Part shown: positions 12,430 to 23,625 of the stretch, piece after piece
Position numbering within the stretch: position 1 is the stretch's first letter
Layout: each line of letters opens with the position of its first letter
Origin: Brienomyrus brachyistius
Taxonomy: Eukaryota; Chordata; Actinopteri; Osteoglossiformes; Mormyridae
Length of the DNA stretch: 64,000 bases
Direction of reading: 5' to 3'
Assembly: GCF_023856365.1 (NCBI RefSeq)
Contig: NC_064548.1
Coordinates: 13,051,142-13,115,141, forward strand
Made by a program: the position numbers and the translations under genes
The notes under the pieces: model-generated
The model's database searches: none
The model's input: the letters and a program-made list of their open reading frames with translations, nothing else
What the model was told of the DNA's origin: nothing

Positions 12430-13340
12430 AGTTGGTGTTCTGTGCCTTTCAGGAGGACAGCATTAAATCACACTGGAAAATGGGTGAAGTGTCTCAACTC
12501 TGGACACGATCCTATAGCTCAAAGCTTGAGTGCCCCTTGAGCCGAGTCTCCCTGTATAAATCTGTCCCACTCCTCTCGTCTAAAAGGCCATTTGCATGTA
12601 CGGCTCGAGAGAGGGGAAGATTCCAAATAAAGAGCCAGGGTGTCGGACCTTACACTTGGACCTTGTCACGTTTCTCTCAGGCAGGTCTGCCAGCCACCGC
12701 AAAGGATCTTGGGAGTTCCCCTTTGTTATATTTGCCAAATGTTGAAATTAGCTGCTGTGATTGCAGGCAGCACTCCTTACAGAGGCCTATCTGCAGGGCT
12801 GTTCAGCTCCCCAGCTCTGTCTTTTATACAGATCCATGGCAGAAAAAAAATGCTTGTATCTTATTTGAAAAAGGCACACAATTTTTTCAAATCCTCTTGG
12901 TGTTAATATTAACAATTAAAAGTGTTAAGACTGAGAAACAAATTAAAAAAAAAAACATGCTTCCTGTCAGCTGGTGGATTTAGAATATTGGATGGATTGC
13001 AAACTTTCTGACAGAATGGAGAGGAAACCCTCAGTCTCGGAACAGATGGAAAACTCTGCCAGGCGGAGGATGTGAGGAAAGTGTAATGCACTGAGAAGGC
13101 ACACACCCATGCACACACGCATTCAGAGAGAGCGTGACCGCACCCAGTGTACAAGCAGGGCTCGGCTGTCTCACAGCTGCCAATGCCTTTAACAGGACCG
13201 CACTCTGCCCTGACACGAGTCGCAAGGAAAAAGAGGCGAATTTCAGCCCCATCTGCCATCTCGAGATCCGCGGGGAACGTTTCCTTCCAGCTGTTATTGT
13301 CTGCAGCGGATCGCCATTAAGCCATTGTTGTTAAAAATAC
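12430..13340. promoter_or_regulatory. Candidate conserved non-coding block
   Basis: A repeat-free stretch of balanced composition between repeat-rich flanks. It contains several regulatory-looking words: an octamer-like ATTTGCATG near 12591, TATAAATCT near 12554 and GCCATTAAGCCATTG at about 13312-13326. A 183-codon plus-strand open frame (12432-12983) runs through part of it but has no recognisable domain, ends in a Lys-rich low-complexity tail and has no obvious splice context. Conservation is not testable here; the call is an inference from sequence texture. Confidence 0.25.
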
Positions 13341-13699
13341 TTCATCCACACAGAAGAAAAACAATCAAGGCATGGACAGCGGATGTCAAGGAAATCTGTG
13401 TTTTACAGCCACAAAATTGCACTGAGCTCCCACGCGTTCCATCTCGCAGGAAAGCAACGTCACAAAAGAAGAAGTGTGTTACCAGTTTGCGACTCTTTAG
13501 CCAGACAATCCTTGTAAACACTGTCAGGATTATATCATAAAAAAACAAATCCTACTATGAACCACAAACTCACATTCAGCACAAAACAATCTTTGAACTG
13601 CTCCCCCCGTGGGTAATAGTGTAAATGATATGTCCCCCCCCCCCCATCAGAAAGCCTCATATTTCAATCCAACCGGTTTGTCTTGAGTTCAGCGTAGGG

Positions 13700-13890
13700 T
13701 AACCCAGGTGACTAGGAGGGTAGTCAATGATCTGAGGTCCCCTAGCAAGAATCTTCCAGAAATCACATGCACCGTCGGGCATCATTGGATTCATATATTT
13801 TTCACTTGCTCTGCGACCTCACCAGCACACTCCTGCCCTCACGGTACTTGTACCATTAAGATGTGTCCCCTGTGTGGGGATGCACCACTA
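13700..13890 (+). repeat. Interspersed repeat family B, copy 1
   Basis: Matches 15352-15540 closely in the same orientation: both contain GAGGGTAGTCAA, ATCTGAGGTCCCC, AATCTTCCAGAAATCACATG and ATTGGATTCATATATTTTTC. A third, inverted copy lies near 17700-17775. No coding potential is evident. Confidence 0.8.
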
Positions 13891-15192
13891 CTGTTGTGGC
13901 CAGCAGGGCGGCGCTCTGTCCATGAGCTGCACTGTGATGACCATAACACTAAGGATGACATTCTGTGACGCAGAATCACCCCAACAAACAAACCAGAGAA
14001 AACTGTTATTTTATTCTGTCCTTGAATTTCACATACAGCAGCAGCACAGTTATTGCGATTGTTTGCTATTGTGATTGTTTTCTGTATCTTGAGTGCTAAT
14101 CATGTATAATAGGTCCCAGATCAGTTAGTTTCATTGCTGTGTTATTTCCTGAAAGTTGCTACCAGTGATTCTGTGGCGGCATTAAGGCTGCGCTGACTAG
14201 TGACTTTCTGATGTTTTCTGTGTTAATACTGTTCCTTTCACAGCCAGATTGATTGATTTCTGTCTTCTTTAGGTAAAAAAAAGGTAAATACTTCACAACT
14301 AGTATACTTTACAAGACAAAAACAGAATCCAAAACAGGAACAGAAAATCCAAATCAGGTTTTAGGGGGCTAGGACAACCAAAGGTTTACCAGGGGTGAAG
14401 ATTTTTTTTATGGTGGAGGGCATACGAGGGGCCATATTTCATACAGAGGGACCTGCCTTATCATTAGCCAATGATATGTTTTGAATTGGTGAGTGACAGG
14501 GGAGGGGCACTCCGTTGGCCAATCAGCTTTCAGCTGGGGCCAGTACCCCTGCGGTCCCGCCCACAGATGTACCACAGAAACATAGATACTTGTCAACACC
14601 AGCTTGTTTAATTTTCTGCACATGAATGTATTTCCATTCAGCCTTTGAATAACAGCTGTTTTAAGCATTGATCTCATTCACTATGGGCTTCTTTCGTCCT
14701 CGCACTCAAATCACCTTAAAGTATATCGTCATTTCTGAGGCAGAATCATAAGAGAAAACGCCAGCTATCCAGCTAAACGATGAATGGTTGTGATTGGGTC
14801 TTCTCGGGCCTGCCAGCCTGGTACAAACAGTGTACTAAGGGTTACCTAGGTGATAAATTCCCCTTCGCTCTCCAGCCCTCACTGCTGGAAACCTTTACAG
14901 ACAATTGCTCAGCAGCCAAATCCAACTGCACTGGAGAAAAACAGGCCGCAGTTTACACCCTGCTTCTGCCCCCAGATCCTGCTCAGTCCATTTTTAAAAG
15001 GCCTGCAAGTGATTGGTGTGGAGTCCAGCTTGGAGTCGACTCAAGAAATTCTCACTTGAATAACTGTGTGAGGGTTTGGGGTCCTGTGCGGATGTAACCC
15101 CAGGACTCTTCGGGCCTGATTTGCCTGACAATAAGGGCCAAAGCATTCACATACTCCGCAGGTGTTACCTGTCCACTCAGTACCACTCAGGT
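13891..15192. other. Intergenic DNA, no gene recognised
   Basis: Unique-looking sequence with chance open frames up to 105 codons on the plus strand (14780-15097); none resembles a known domain. Confidence 0.5.
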
Positions 15193-15348
15193 AGGGTGTC
15201 CATATGTCCCCTTTTTCCAGGACTTGTCCTCTTCTTTGGACCTAAAAATTAATACTTTCTGTATGTGTATTTGCGTTGCTTTGTTGCCTCATTTCACATC
15301 CTGTCCCCCGGTGTCCTCCCTTTTTTAAAGCAAAATATGGTCACCCCC
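15193..15348. mobile_element. Short TIR element (MITE-like, hAT-type candidate)
   Basis: The left end reads AGGGTGTCCATATGTCCCC and the right end, on the opposite strand, reads GGGGTGACCATATTTTGC, giving imperfect terminal inverted repeats around a roughly 155-bp AT-rich core. It abuts copy 2 of repeat family B. No transposase is encoded. Superfamily is uncertain. Confidence 0.55.
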
Positions 15349-15351
15349 ACT

Positions 15352-15540
15352 CATGTTACTGTGAGGGTAGTCAACAATCTGAGGTCCCCCAGCGAGAATC
15401 TTCCAGAAATCACATGCACCATCATCTGTCATTGGATTCATATATTTTTCATTCGCTCTGCACATCACCTACATACTCCTGTCCTCATGGTCCTTGTACA
15501 AGTGAGATGTGCCCCCCCCCCTGTCAGTAATATTTTGAGG
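15352..15540 (+). repeat. Interspersed repeat family B, copy 2
   Basis: Second copy of the segment at 13700-13890, about 1.65 kb away in direct orientation, with scattered substitutions and small indels. It starts with ATGTTACTGTGAGGGTAGTC, which also matches the inverted copy near 17700-17775. Confidence 0.8.
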
Positions 15541-15806
15541 GCCTTGACCAGGCTGATATCAGCATGGACACTCAGGTATTACAGATTCCATTTTTGGTCA
15601 GGCGGGGCAAGGTCCTGATGTTCACTGGGACCTTAGGCTACAGCTTAGGATAGTCAAGTCAAAGTCAAATTAAAGAATCTTTTGTTGTCAGCTTCAGATA
15701 TATGATGTATGGAGTCATACTCTGAGCCGACAAGTTGTTCTCGTTGGTCGTAGCGTCAATGAAATGTAAAAAAGCAATAAATATAATATAAATGCTAAGA
15801 TATAAA

Positions 15807-15884
15807 CAGGGATTGACATAACTGGTACGAAAGTACGCATTTAAAGATGAATGCATGCTTGCGTACCAGTTATGTCAATCCCTG
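15807..15884. mobile_element. 78-bp foldback MITE, hAT-like
   Basis: Perfect 22-bp terminal inverted repeats: left arm 15807-15828 begins CAGGGATTGACATAACTGG, and the right arm 15863-15884 is its exact reverse complement. The ends start with CAGGG, as in many hAT elements. The flanking octamers GATATAAA (15799-15806) and AATATAGA (15885-15892) agree at six of eight positions, consistent with a decayed 8-bp target duplication. The 34-bp core has no coding capacity. Confidence 0.8.
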
Positions 15885-15892
15885 AATATAGA

Positions 15893-18359
15893 CATCTGAA
15901 GACATGGACATTAAGATAGAGACATTTTTGACCATTTAACATTTGATTTGTGGAGAAGATTGTGCAAATTGTTACAAAAGTTTGGCACTGAAGCAGAATA
16001 GCATGGGCATTAATCAGCGCCCGGCCTGGACGTGTGGTTTTCTGGTCCCACAGCTAGGGTGGAGCTTTACCTTTGCACCTAGACGCCTCTCCTCCAAAGG
16101 TAGCCTCCAGCCATGAGGAATTACCCATTGCAACAGCCACACTCAGCAGGGTGGGGGGGGGAAATTTTTGTCTCAACCAATCAAAGCATGAGAGAAGGAG
16201 CTGAAGTTTCATAAAGGGACCTGCCAGGACATGCACTCCGGAATGTCGCTCGGAATTCCACATTCGGAATATCACATGTCTGATCGCCTTACATGTAGCC
16301 TGTGGGTACTCAATACATCTGAAATGTACTGTACCTTGGGATCTTTCATGTATTAAAAGTTTCTCAATGTGTGAGACGTGGTTATCAGTGCCGTCATTCA
16401 TAATTCATATAAAGAGTCTGATTACGTGTTTGCAACATCACAGACAAACCCATAAAAATGCTGAAACCACCAAAGAGATCCCAACAGGAAACGGATTCCA
16501 GGGTCATACGCTGCACAATATTGCAGAGTGAGCTGTGCTGCCTGGGACACAGATGGGTTGGACCGAAACCTTGAGCTTCTCCAGCACAAGACAGTAACCC
16601 CCTGGTCCAAAACCAGGGTTTGACAATCTTATCTAGGAAGGGTTACTGTGTATGTGGGATTTTGCTGCAAACTCCTGATCGATTTCTTCTTCTTAAGCAG
16701 TTTATTCAGACAGAATGGAGATGTTACAGAAAGATGTTGACACATATGATGAGCGAGTAGCAAGGGCAGAAAGAAATATAGAAATAAGAAATATGAAAGC
16801 TATGAATGAGTGAACTAAATGAACATAATTAAATAACTGTAAATTAGCTAGGGAAATCCCTCACTCCCTAATTAGATTACTAATTAGAGGACTATTTAGA
16901 GGGCTGAAGAGTCCTCACACCGGGGTTTGAGCAGCTGACCTAAAGGTTACCCCTAAAACCTACGTACACACCGGTCCTTTGCGGATAAGACTGGCCCCCT
17001 CCATCTAAGACAATGCCTCTTTAACCCACTATACAAAAAGGGGAACCAGGAACAAAAACAAATTTTGCTTCAGTAATGTTATTTCTGTGGGAAAAATTAC
17101 ATAACTACAAAATATCACTGCACTTGTCCCTCTGCCATAATTTCACGCTTTCATACCATACAGGCATCCAAGCATCTTAGCATTGCAGAGGATGTAGTTC
17201 ATATCAGTTCATTTAAAACATATAGAGTGGGATGTATAAGACTATAACAGCACTGACCCACTGATTTTCTGTGATTTAATATTGATGCACTAAGTCTTAT
17301 ATTCTTGGTGTACATAGCAATCCAGTCCTCAGAAACTCACAGTTGGTCCATGTTTTTGCTCCCTCCGCGCTCCCTACCAGACAGCCGGGAGAAAGCAAAA
17401 ACGTGGACTGTCTGTGGGTCCAGGAGGACCGGATCGAGAATTTTATATTTCATTAGACACGTGACTAGCTCCTCATTCCGAGGTGAACCTTGTCTTGCTG
17501 GCAGACGCAGGCCACGGTCTGCGGATCATTACCTCGTGTGGAATCCCGTGTTCCCAGCTGTGTCTAGTTGTTGTCAATGACAACACATAGTTTCATGTTC
17601 CTGAGTGTCTGTTATTCTTATTAAATCCCGCGTTCTCCCGACTCCCTAACTCCTGCCCATGTTTCCCAGCTCCGTAACCCACGAGTCGTGACATGATGGG
17701 TCAGCGTGCCTCTCGGATTGTTGACTACCCTCGCGGTAACGTGAATGAGGACAATTTGCTTCGCAATTGAGCCACTGTGCCCCCCGAAAATCCCACCTCC
17801 CACAGACGCCGTCTTTTATGTAATTTCAATTTTCATCCTAAAGCAACCCTACTCTCTCCCGGTGCTGTGGTGACAGATGGTCTGCTTTTCCAATCCCCCC
17901 CCCCTTCCCGATTGACAACTTTTGCTACTGTTTTCACTGTCACCTCTCTCCCCCCACCCCCCTCCCCCGTCACATTTTCTCTGGCACCAGCACTGAATAT
18001 TAGCACTTTTTTTTTTTCAACATAGCTCATGTACAACAATTTGGGAAAACGTCTAATATTCCACCATGGTGAAATTATTATGTCTGTTTATGATTGATTG
18101 ACCCGCTTCCGGATTTATTTCATAACTTACCTGAACTGTGGTGTGACCTGTCAGGTTTTTCCTTATTTCTGTTTAAATCTCATAGCATGTATGCTGCTCA
18201 AAAGCCAACCAAAGTTTCCAGTGATATAAACATCTTCTGTAAAGAGGACAGAGGTGGGAATTGCTGAACAGGGGCATGTTTGATTTTTAACTGTATTATT
18301 CCAGGCTAGGGATTTGGCTGCAAGTCAAATGACACAGACAGCAGCCACGGAAGTTCCAG
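15893..18359. other. Intergenic DNA, mostly unannotated
   Basis: Contains the inverted third copy of repeat family B (about 17700-17775) and otherwise unique-looking DNA. TA-rich words such as TAATTAGATTACTAATTAG (16868-16886) could bind homeodomain proteins but are isolated. No coding exon is recognised. Confidence 0.5.
17700..17775 (-). repeat. Interspersed repeat family B, partial inverted copy 3
   Basis: On the minus strand it reads GTTACCGCGAGGGTAGTCAA followed by CAATCCGAG, closely matching the start of copy 2 at 15355-15384. The homology stops soon after, so only the head of the unit is present. Confidence 0.65.
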
Positions 18360-18940
18360 AACAATCTGTATTGCATTGCTCTTCCTGGAGCTGCGCATAT
18401 TAGATCTGGGTTTCTCTCATCTCATTGATCCTCTCTGGATTGTGGTAAAATGCACATTATCAGGCCAGTGTAATAACTGTATTGTTTGGAGAGGTTTTTG
18501 TACAACAAAGAACATCTGTTATCAGTATTATATGACTTTTGAAAAACCACACTGGGGAAATTGCCGAGGTCCATGGCTCGGTTTAATCAAGCCGCTCTGA
18601 AGTTTATGTACAAAGGTTTAGCGCTGCAATGTATATCGAGCCTGGGAAAAGTGTCAAGTTCGTGGGAGGGAGTGCACGTTTGTGCCTGGGCTATGAAGAT
18701 TGATAGTAATGACCTGGTGGCCTGTTGGGCTCAGATCTTGAAAGGAGGGACCCGTGGCATTTAGCCATTAACTTAGATGTTTCATGGGAGATATCAACAA
18801 AATTCCTCTGCTGTAAATGGGCTTGCTGGAGGGTTCGGGGATTTCCAGCACAAATAAAGTTCTGTACGTTCACAAGAAACCCCATTAATAGAATAATTCC
18901 TAATTTCAAGACAATTATTAATACTTTTGACAAGATTGAG
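18360..18940. promoter_or_regulatory. Candidate conserved non-coding block
   Basis: About 580 bp with no recognisable repeat, sandwiched between repeats. It is rich in AT-core words typical of developmental enhancers (CATTAATAGAATAATTCC and ACAATTATTAATAC near 18891-18928). No exon is recognised. It lies 17 kb upstream of dlx2. Regulatory function is inferred only. Confidence 0.22.
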
Positions 18941-19130
18941 CCGCCCGCGACCCAGTAGGATAAGCGGTTTGGAAAATGGATGAATGGATGGAAGACTGAG
19001 CCATGTCTTTACATGGACTGTGGCGGCAAAATGGGCAGAGAACACACACATGCAGCAGGGGTGAGTATCAAACCCACAACCATAGTGGTGTGAGGCCACA
19101 GGGCCACCCACTAAACCACCATACCAGCTG
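18941..19130. mobile_element. SINE-like repeat, family A, two fragments in opposite orientation
   Basis: 18944-18990 carries GCGACCCAGTAGGATAAGCG, the reverse complement of the family head. 19014-19125 carries the family tail in forward orientation (TGGACTGTGG, then GTGTGAGGCCACAGG and CACTAAACCACCAT). Together they look like a rearranged or twice-inserted element. Confidence 0.65.
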
Positions 19131-19429
19131 GACTTAAACATTTAAATATAAACACCTATTTAATCCAACGAGTTGGATGTTTATGCTTTAATATAATTTT
19201 TTGACTAAGACAGAGTAGCGGTGAGTTTGAAATCAGCGAGTTCTCCATGCCCATAACTCCACAGCGTCAGAGATAAGATTCCGTTACTCCGCCGCATGTG
19301 CGGAAAGCATCGACAGCACAAAGCTCTGCTGTAAGTGATGATAAGGCGGCGGGAGATAACAACCCTCCACAGTGCAGTAAACAGCCCCGATTGCTTCCAG
19401 GTGCTGAAGTGAATTAGGAGCCAGGCTCA

Positions 19430-20910
19430 GCGCAGCGTACGCATTGTTATCGAGCACCACCGAGTGCAGTGTACACATCATTATTGAGCGCCTCCACGTG
19501 CAGTGTACACATCGTTATCGAGCAACCACCGAGTACAGTGTACGCATCATTATCGAGCGACCACCGAGTGCAGTGTACGCATCGTTATCGAGCGACCACC
19601 GAGTGCAGTGTACCCATCATTATCGAGCGACCACCGAGTACAGTGTACGCATCATTATCGAGCGACCACCGAGTGCAGTGTACGCATCGTTATCGAGCGA
19701 CCACCGAGTACAGTGCACGCATCATTATCGAGCGACCACCGAGTGCAGTGTACGCATTGTTATCGAGCAACCACCGAGTACAGTGTACGCATCATTATCG
19801 AGCGACCACCGAGTGCAGTGTACGCATCGTTATCAAGCGCCACCGAGTGCAGTGCACACATCGTTATCGAGCGACCACCAAGTGTAGCGTACACATCGTT
19901 ATCCAGCGACCACCGAGTGCAGTGTACGCATTGTTATCGAGCAACCACCGAGTACAGTGTACGCATCATTATCGAGCGACCACCGAGTGCAGTGTACGCA
20001 TCGTTATCAAGCGCCACCGAGTGCAGTGCACACATCGTTATCGAGCGACCACCAAGTGTAGCGTACACATCGTTATCCAGCGACCACCGAGTGCAGTGTA
20101 CGCATCGTTATCGAGCGACCACCGAGTACAGTGCACGCATCATTATCGAGCGACCACCGAGTGCAGTGTACGCATTGTTATCGAGCATCACCGAGTGCAG
20201 TGTACGCATCATTATTGAGCGCCACCGCGTGCAGTGTACACATCGTTATCGAGCGACCACCGAGTACAGTGTACGCATCATTATCGAGCGACCACCGAGT
20301 GCAGTGTACGCATCGTTATCGAGCGACCGCCGAGTACAGTGTACGCATCGTTATCGAGCGACCACCGAGTGCAGTGTACGCATCGTTATCGAGCGACCGC
20401 CGAGTACAGTGTACGCATCATTATCGAGCGACCACCGAGTGCAGTGTACGCATCGTTATCGAGCGACCACCGAGTACAGTGTACGCATCGTTATCGAGCG
20501 ACCACCGAGTGCAGTGTACGCATCGTTATCGAGCGACCGCCGAGTACAGTGTACGCATCATTATCGAGCGACCACCGAGTGCAGTGTACGCATCGTTATC
20601 GAGCGACCGCCGAGTACAGTGTACGCATCGTTATCGAGCGACCACCGAGTGCAGTGTACGCATCGTTATCGAGCGACCGCCGAGTACAGTGTACGCATCA
20701 TTATTGAGCGACCACCGAGTGCAGTGTACGCATCGTTATCGAGCGCCACTGAGTGCAGTGTACGCATCATTATCGAGCGACCACCGACTGCAGTACACAC
20801 ATCGTTATCGAGCGACCACCAAGTGTAGCGTACACATCGTTATCCAGCGACCACCGAGTGCAGTGTACGCATTGTTATCGAACGACCACCGAGTGCAGTG
20901 TACGCGTTGA
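19430..20910 (+). repeat. 35-bp minisatellite, about 42 copies
   Basis: A tandem array whose unit reads about CGAGCGACCACCGAGTGCAG followed by TGTACGCATCGTTAT. Two main variants (GTGCAG...ATCGTT and GTACAG...ATCATT) alternate, giving a 70-bp higher-order period in much of the array. A block of about five units near 19811-19985 is duplicated immediately after. The unit has no stop codon in any forward frame and its length is not a multiple of three, so all three frames stay open and read as 35-residue repeats (longest 441 codons, 19503-20828). The reverse unit contains TAA and is closed. This is repeat DNA, not a credible protein gene. Confidence 0.95.
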
Positions 20911-21279
20911 GCCGATCGCTCTCTGCAGTCCACCCCTTATCGCTCGGTCAAATGGCCCAAGTACGACGGAGCTTCCTAATACTGCCAGATATGCCTTTTT
21001 ATTGGTCAATGTTGCTCTGCTTTCTCTTGCTGCGTCTAGTTCGTGTGCTTATACTGCTGCTCCGTGTGGCTAAGAATTTAATTTGCTGATGCATTTCTCT
21101 GTACAGCACTCCTCTGTTGACCCATGACCATTACTGTAGCAAGTATCAGACAGATCAGGGAATTTCAAGAAGCGTTTCAAGTAATGAGAGATCAAAAGTT
21201 ATAGATAAGGCAAACACTGATGAAAAATCTTACTGAAGTGCCTTATAAATCAATTATAAATCAATTTCTGTTATACTGA

Positions 21280-21590
21280 TGGGGTGGCGCAGTGTTTAGC
21301 ACTGTTGCCTCACACCTCTGGCAACAGGGTCCAATCTCTGCCATGGCTCCATGTGTGGAGTTTGCACGTCGTTGTGGGGTTTCCTCCAGATTCCAAAACC
21401 CAAAAAAAAAAAAAAAAAAAGCCCAAAAACATGATAAGGCTAATTGGCTAATTACCCACAGGTGTGTATGTCAGTGTTCCTTGTGATGCATTAGCAGCCA
21501 ATTTTGGGTGCCCAATTTTGCCTTGCGCCCATAGTCTCCAGACCTCTGTGACCCAAAATAGGACAAGTGGTCATAAAAAAGAATGGATGT
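21280..21590 (-). mobile_element. SINE-like repeat, family A, near full-length, inverted
   Basis: On the plus strand it starts GGGGTGGCGCAGTGTTTAGC, runs through CTGTTGCCTCACACCTCTGG and TGTGTGGAGTTTGCACGTC, contains an A run, then AAAACATGATAAGGCTAATT. These are the reverse complements of the blocks at 31951-32315 in the expected order. The head half is more diverged. Confidence 0.75.
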
Positions 21591-21833
21591 TATGCAGATT
21601 GTTGCATGTCATTTTGGCAAAAGCAATAATTAAATCACCTGTGTAACGGATATGAGCCTTCCTTATTAAAGCTAGCCTAACAACCTAGCCAGATATTCAA
21701 CAACCACGCCGAAACCCACATTCTGCACCAGATCCCATGTCAAATAGACACGCCACAAAGGAGAGGTTGTGCTCATCACTCCTAGCATGAATATATCATG
21801 AGTGCATCTCCTATCTTATCCAAAATGCAAGTA

Positions 21834-22868
21834 CAGTCGAACCCTGTTACTACGTACCCTGGATACAACGTTTTCACCTTTTCAACGTACAGGTTTCTAA
21901 TTCCCGTTTTTAGCCTATATATTATTCCAATAGCAGCCATTGTTTACAGCGTACACCCTTACAGCGTAAACTTTGATACAACATCCAAAATTCTAGAGAA
22001 AATACGAAAACTAACCATCGTTACAACGTACAGCGCTCTCCCCGCCCACCACAACTTGTGTCGCTACATCTACCTGTATCTACCTGATCTTCGCCCGACA
22101 ATGCACATTTGTGTATTGCGTTGCTTGGCAACGCTGGCTTTATTCCGTCACGGCCGGACTCCGGTAATAACTGCAGGGCGCCCCGTACGTTTTTCCTCTT
22201 GTCATTCAGCACGTATCAAAATGCCTCCAAAACGAAAGCAGATCGATTTACAAACGAAAGTAGAAATAATTCTGCAATATCGTAAAGGTGTGTCACAGTC
22301 GAAAACTAAGTGAAGACAATGGACTAGCAAGAAGCACAATCTCAACTATCATACATAATCAAGACAAGATTATGTCTGAATTTGAAAACACTCGGCTACA
22401 TGAAGATCGCAGACGGCTTCATGGGGCGGCTTACCCTGAATTGGTAAAAGGCCTTGTACAAATGGTTTGAACAGGTGAGAGGCAAACATGTGTCAATCAG
22501 CGGTCCTCTGCTTACTGAATTTTCAGGCCAAATGCCAATTTGGATGCGAATGTTTATTTTAAAAATTCATTTTGACCAGCCGTTGTGTATTTTCGTTGCC
22601 GTTTATCGCCGGCCGGCACTAAGTAATCGTGAGTAATTTAAGGAAAATTCAAGGATCCAAATGAGCTTTGTTGAATCATTTAACAAGTAATAATGTGTTC
22701 CTTTGTTTTGTAGTCAATTTAAGGGTCTGTTCTATTAAAGTTTTATCATTTACGTGGATATTTCGTGAGTTCTTTCATCCATCTTGCACTAGGTGGTTAC
22801 AACGTTCTATGCTTATAACGTACATGTTTTTGATATCCTGTCTTGTACGTAGTAACGAGGTTCGACTG
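21834..22868 (+). mobile_element. Tigger/pogo-type DNA transposon, internally deleted
   Basis: Both ends are visible: 24-bp terminal inverted repeats at 21834-21857 and 22845-22868 (outer bases CAGTCGAACC), with two mismatches between arms, flanked by TA target duplications (21832-21833 and 22869-22870). The 1035-bp element is shorter than an autonomous Tigger (usually over 2 kb). It keeps only the start of a transposase gene (CENP-B-type DNA-binding region) and lacks the DDE catalytic domain. Confidence 0.9.
22221..22545 (+). pseudogene. Tigger/pogo transposase remnant (CENP-B-like HTH region)
   Basis: The ATG at 22221 opens MPPKRKQIDLQTKVEIILQY followed by RKGVSQSK, the first helix-turn-helix typical of CENP-B and pogo transposases; this frame stops at 22313. 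Homology resumes in another frame with LARSTISTIIHNQDKI and FENTRLHEDRR, and after a second shift with LYKWFEQVRGKHVSISGPLL, the start of the second HTH. So there are at least two frameshifts, and all sequence for the DDE nuclease is absent. It is non-functional. Confidence 0.85.
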
Positions 22869-22939
22869 TAATTGCTATACCTTAACTTTATCGGAGTATG
22901 CGTCCGTCTAAAAAGCAATTGATAGCAAACAGGCAGTGG

Positions 22940-22973
22940 TAACCCTAACCCTAACGCTAACCCTAACCCTAAC
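22940..22973. repeat. Interstitial telomere-like (TAACCC)n tract
   Basis: Five to six units of CCCTAA with one substitution (CGCTAA) lie 70 bp beyond the right end of the Tigger element. This is the vertebrate telomere repeat at an internal site. Confidence 0.85.
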
Positions 22974-23299
22974 AAATGATCGTTTCATCTAGCAATGTGA
23001 ACCAGAAGAGGGAATTAGCATAAAAAATACAACAATATTGACTGTCATCCACAGAATATCAGCCTCCATCCCTGTAGGTCACGGCTAGCCATGACGTTCT
23101 TGTTAATTAGACAACATCTATCTGGGATTGACTGGCAGACAGCAGTCTCAGCCAGCAGGAACTGGGGGTAACAGGGTGATACAGGGTTGGAGTGGTCATT
23201 CAAGATTAATAATCTCAGTATAGTCATTGATTCATAAACAAAAGCACTGCACCACATTTGTTATTGACTGGATTGTTGATCCATACATTTGCTATACCC

Positions 23300-23625
23300 A
23301 TTAGTGCTATTCAGGGTCACAAAGGGCAAGAGCCAATCCCAGAAGCTATAGGCACAAGGCAGGGAGCAACCATGGGTGGGACACCAGCCCACCACAGGGC
23401 TCACCCATCATTACGAGCAACTAGCAACTCTAACTCCCCCTGACATGTTTTTGGACTGTGGGGAAAGCAGAACCCGCAGAACTCCCACAACAACACAGGG
23501 AGAACATGCAAACTCCACAGACACAAAACCCAAGGGCGGGAGGGCAGGGGAAAGCTGGGCTCACACCCAGGTCACTGAGATACAAGGTATCAATGCTAAG
23601 CTCTGCACCACTGTTGCAGGCTTCA
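23300..23625 (+). mobile_element. SINE-like repeat, family A, near full-length
   Basis: Shares in order with 31951-32315: AGCCAATCCCAGAAGC, GGCACAAGGCAGGGAGCAAC, ACATGTTTTTGGACTGTGGG, GGAGAACATGCAAACTCCAC and an end resembling 'acccaggtcactgag...ctctgcaccactgtt'. The head (about the first 30 bases of the family) is degraded. Confidence 0.75.

Noticed and set aside
12432..12983. Possible 183-residue protein
   Set aside because: No recognisable domain, low-complexity Lys-rich end, no splice or promoter support; kept only as a finding to test.
19503..20828. 441-codon open frame and its overlapping companions
   Set aside because: All three forward frames are open because of a stop-free 35-bp tandem unit; the product is a 35-residue repeat with no start context or domain.
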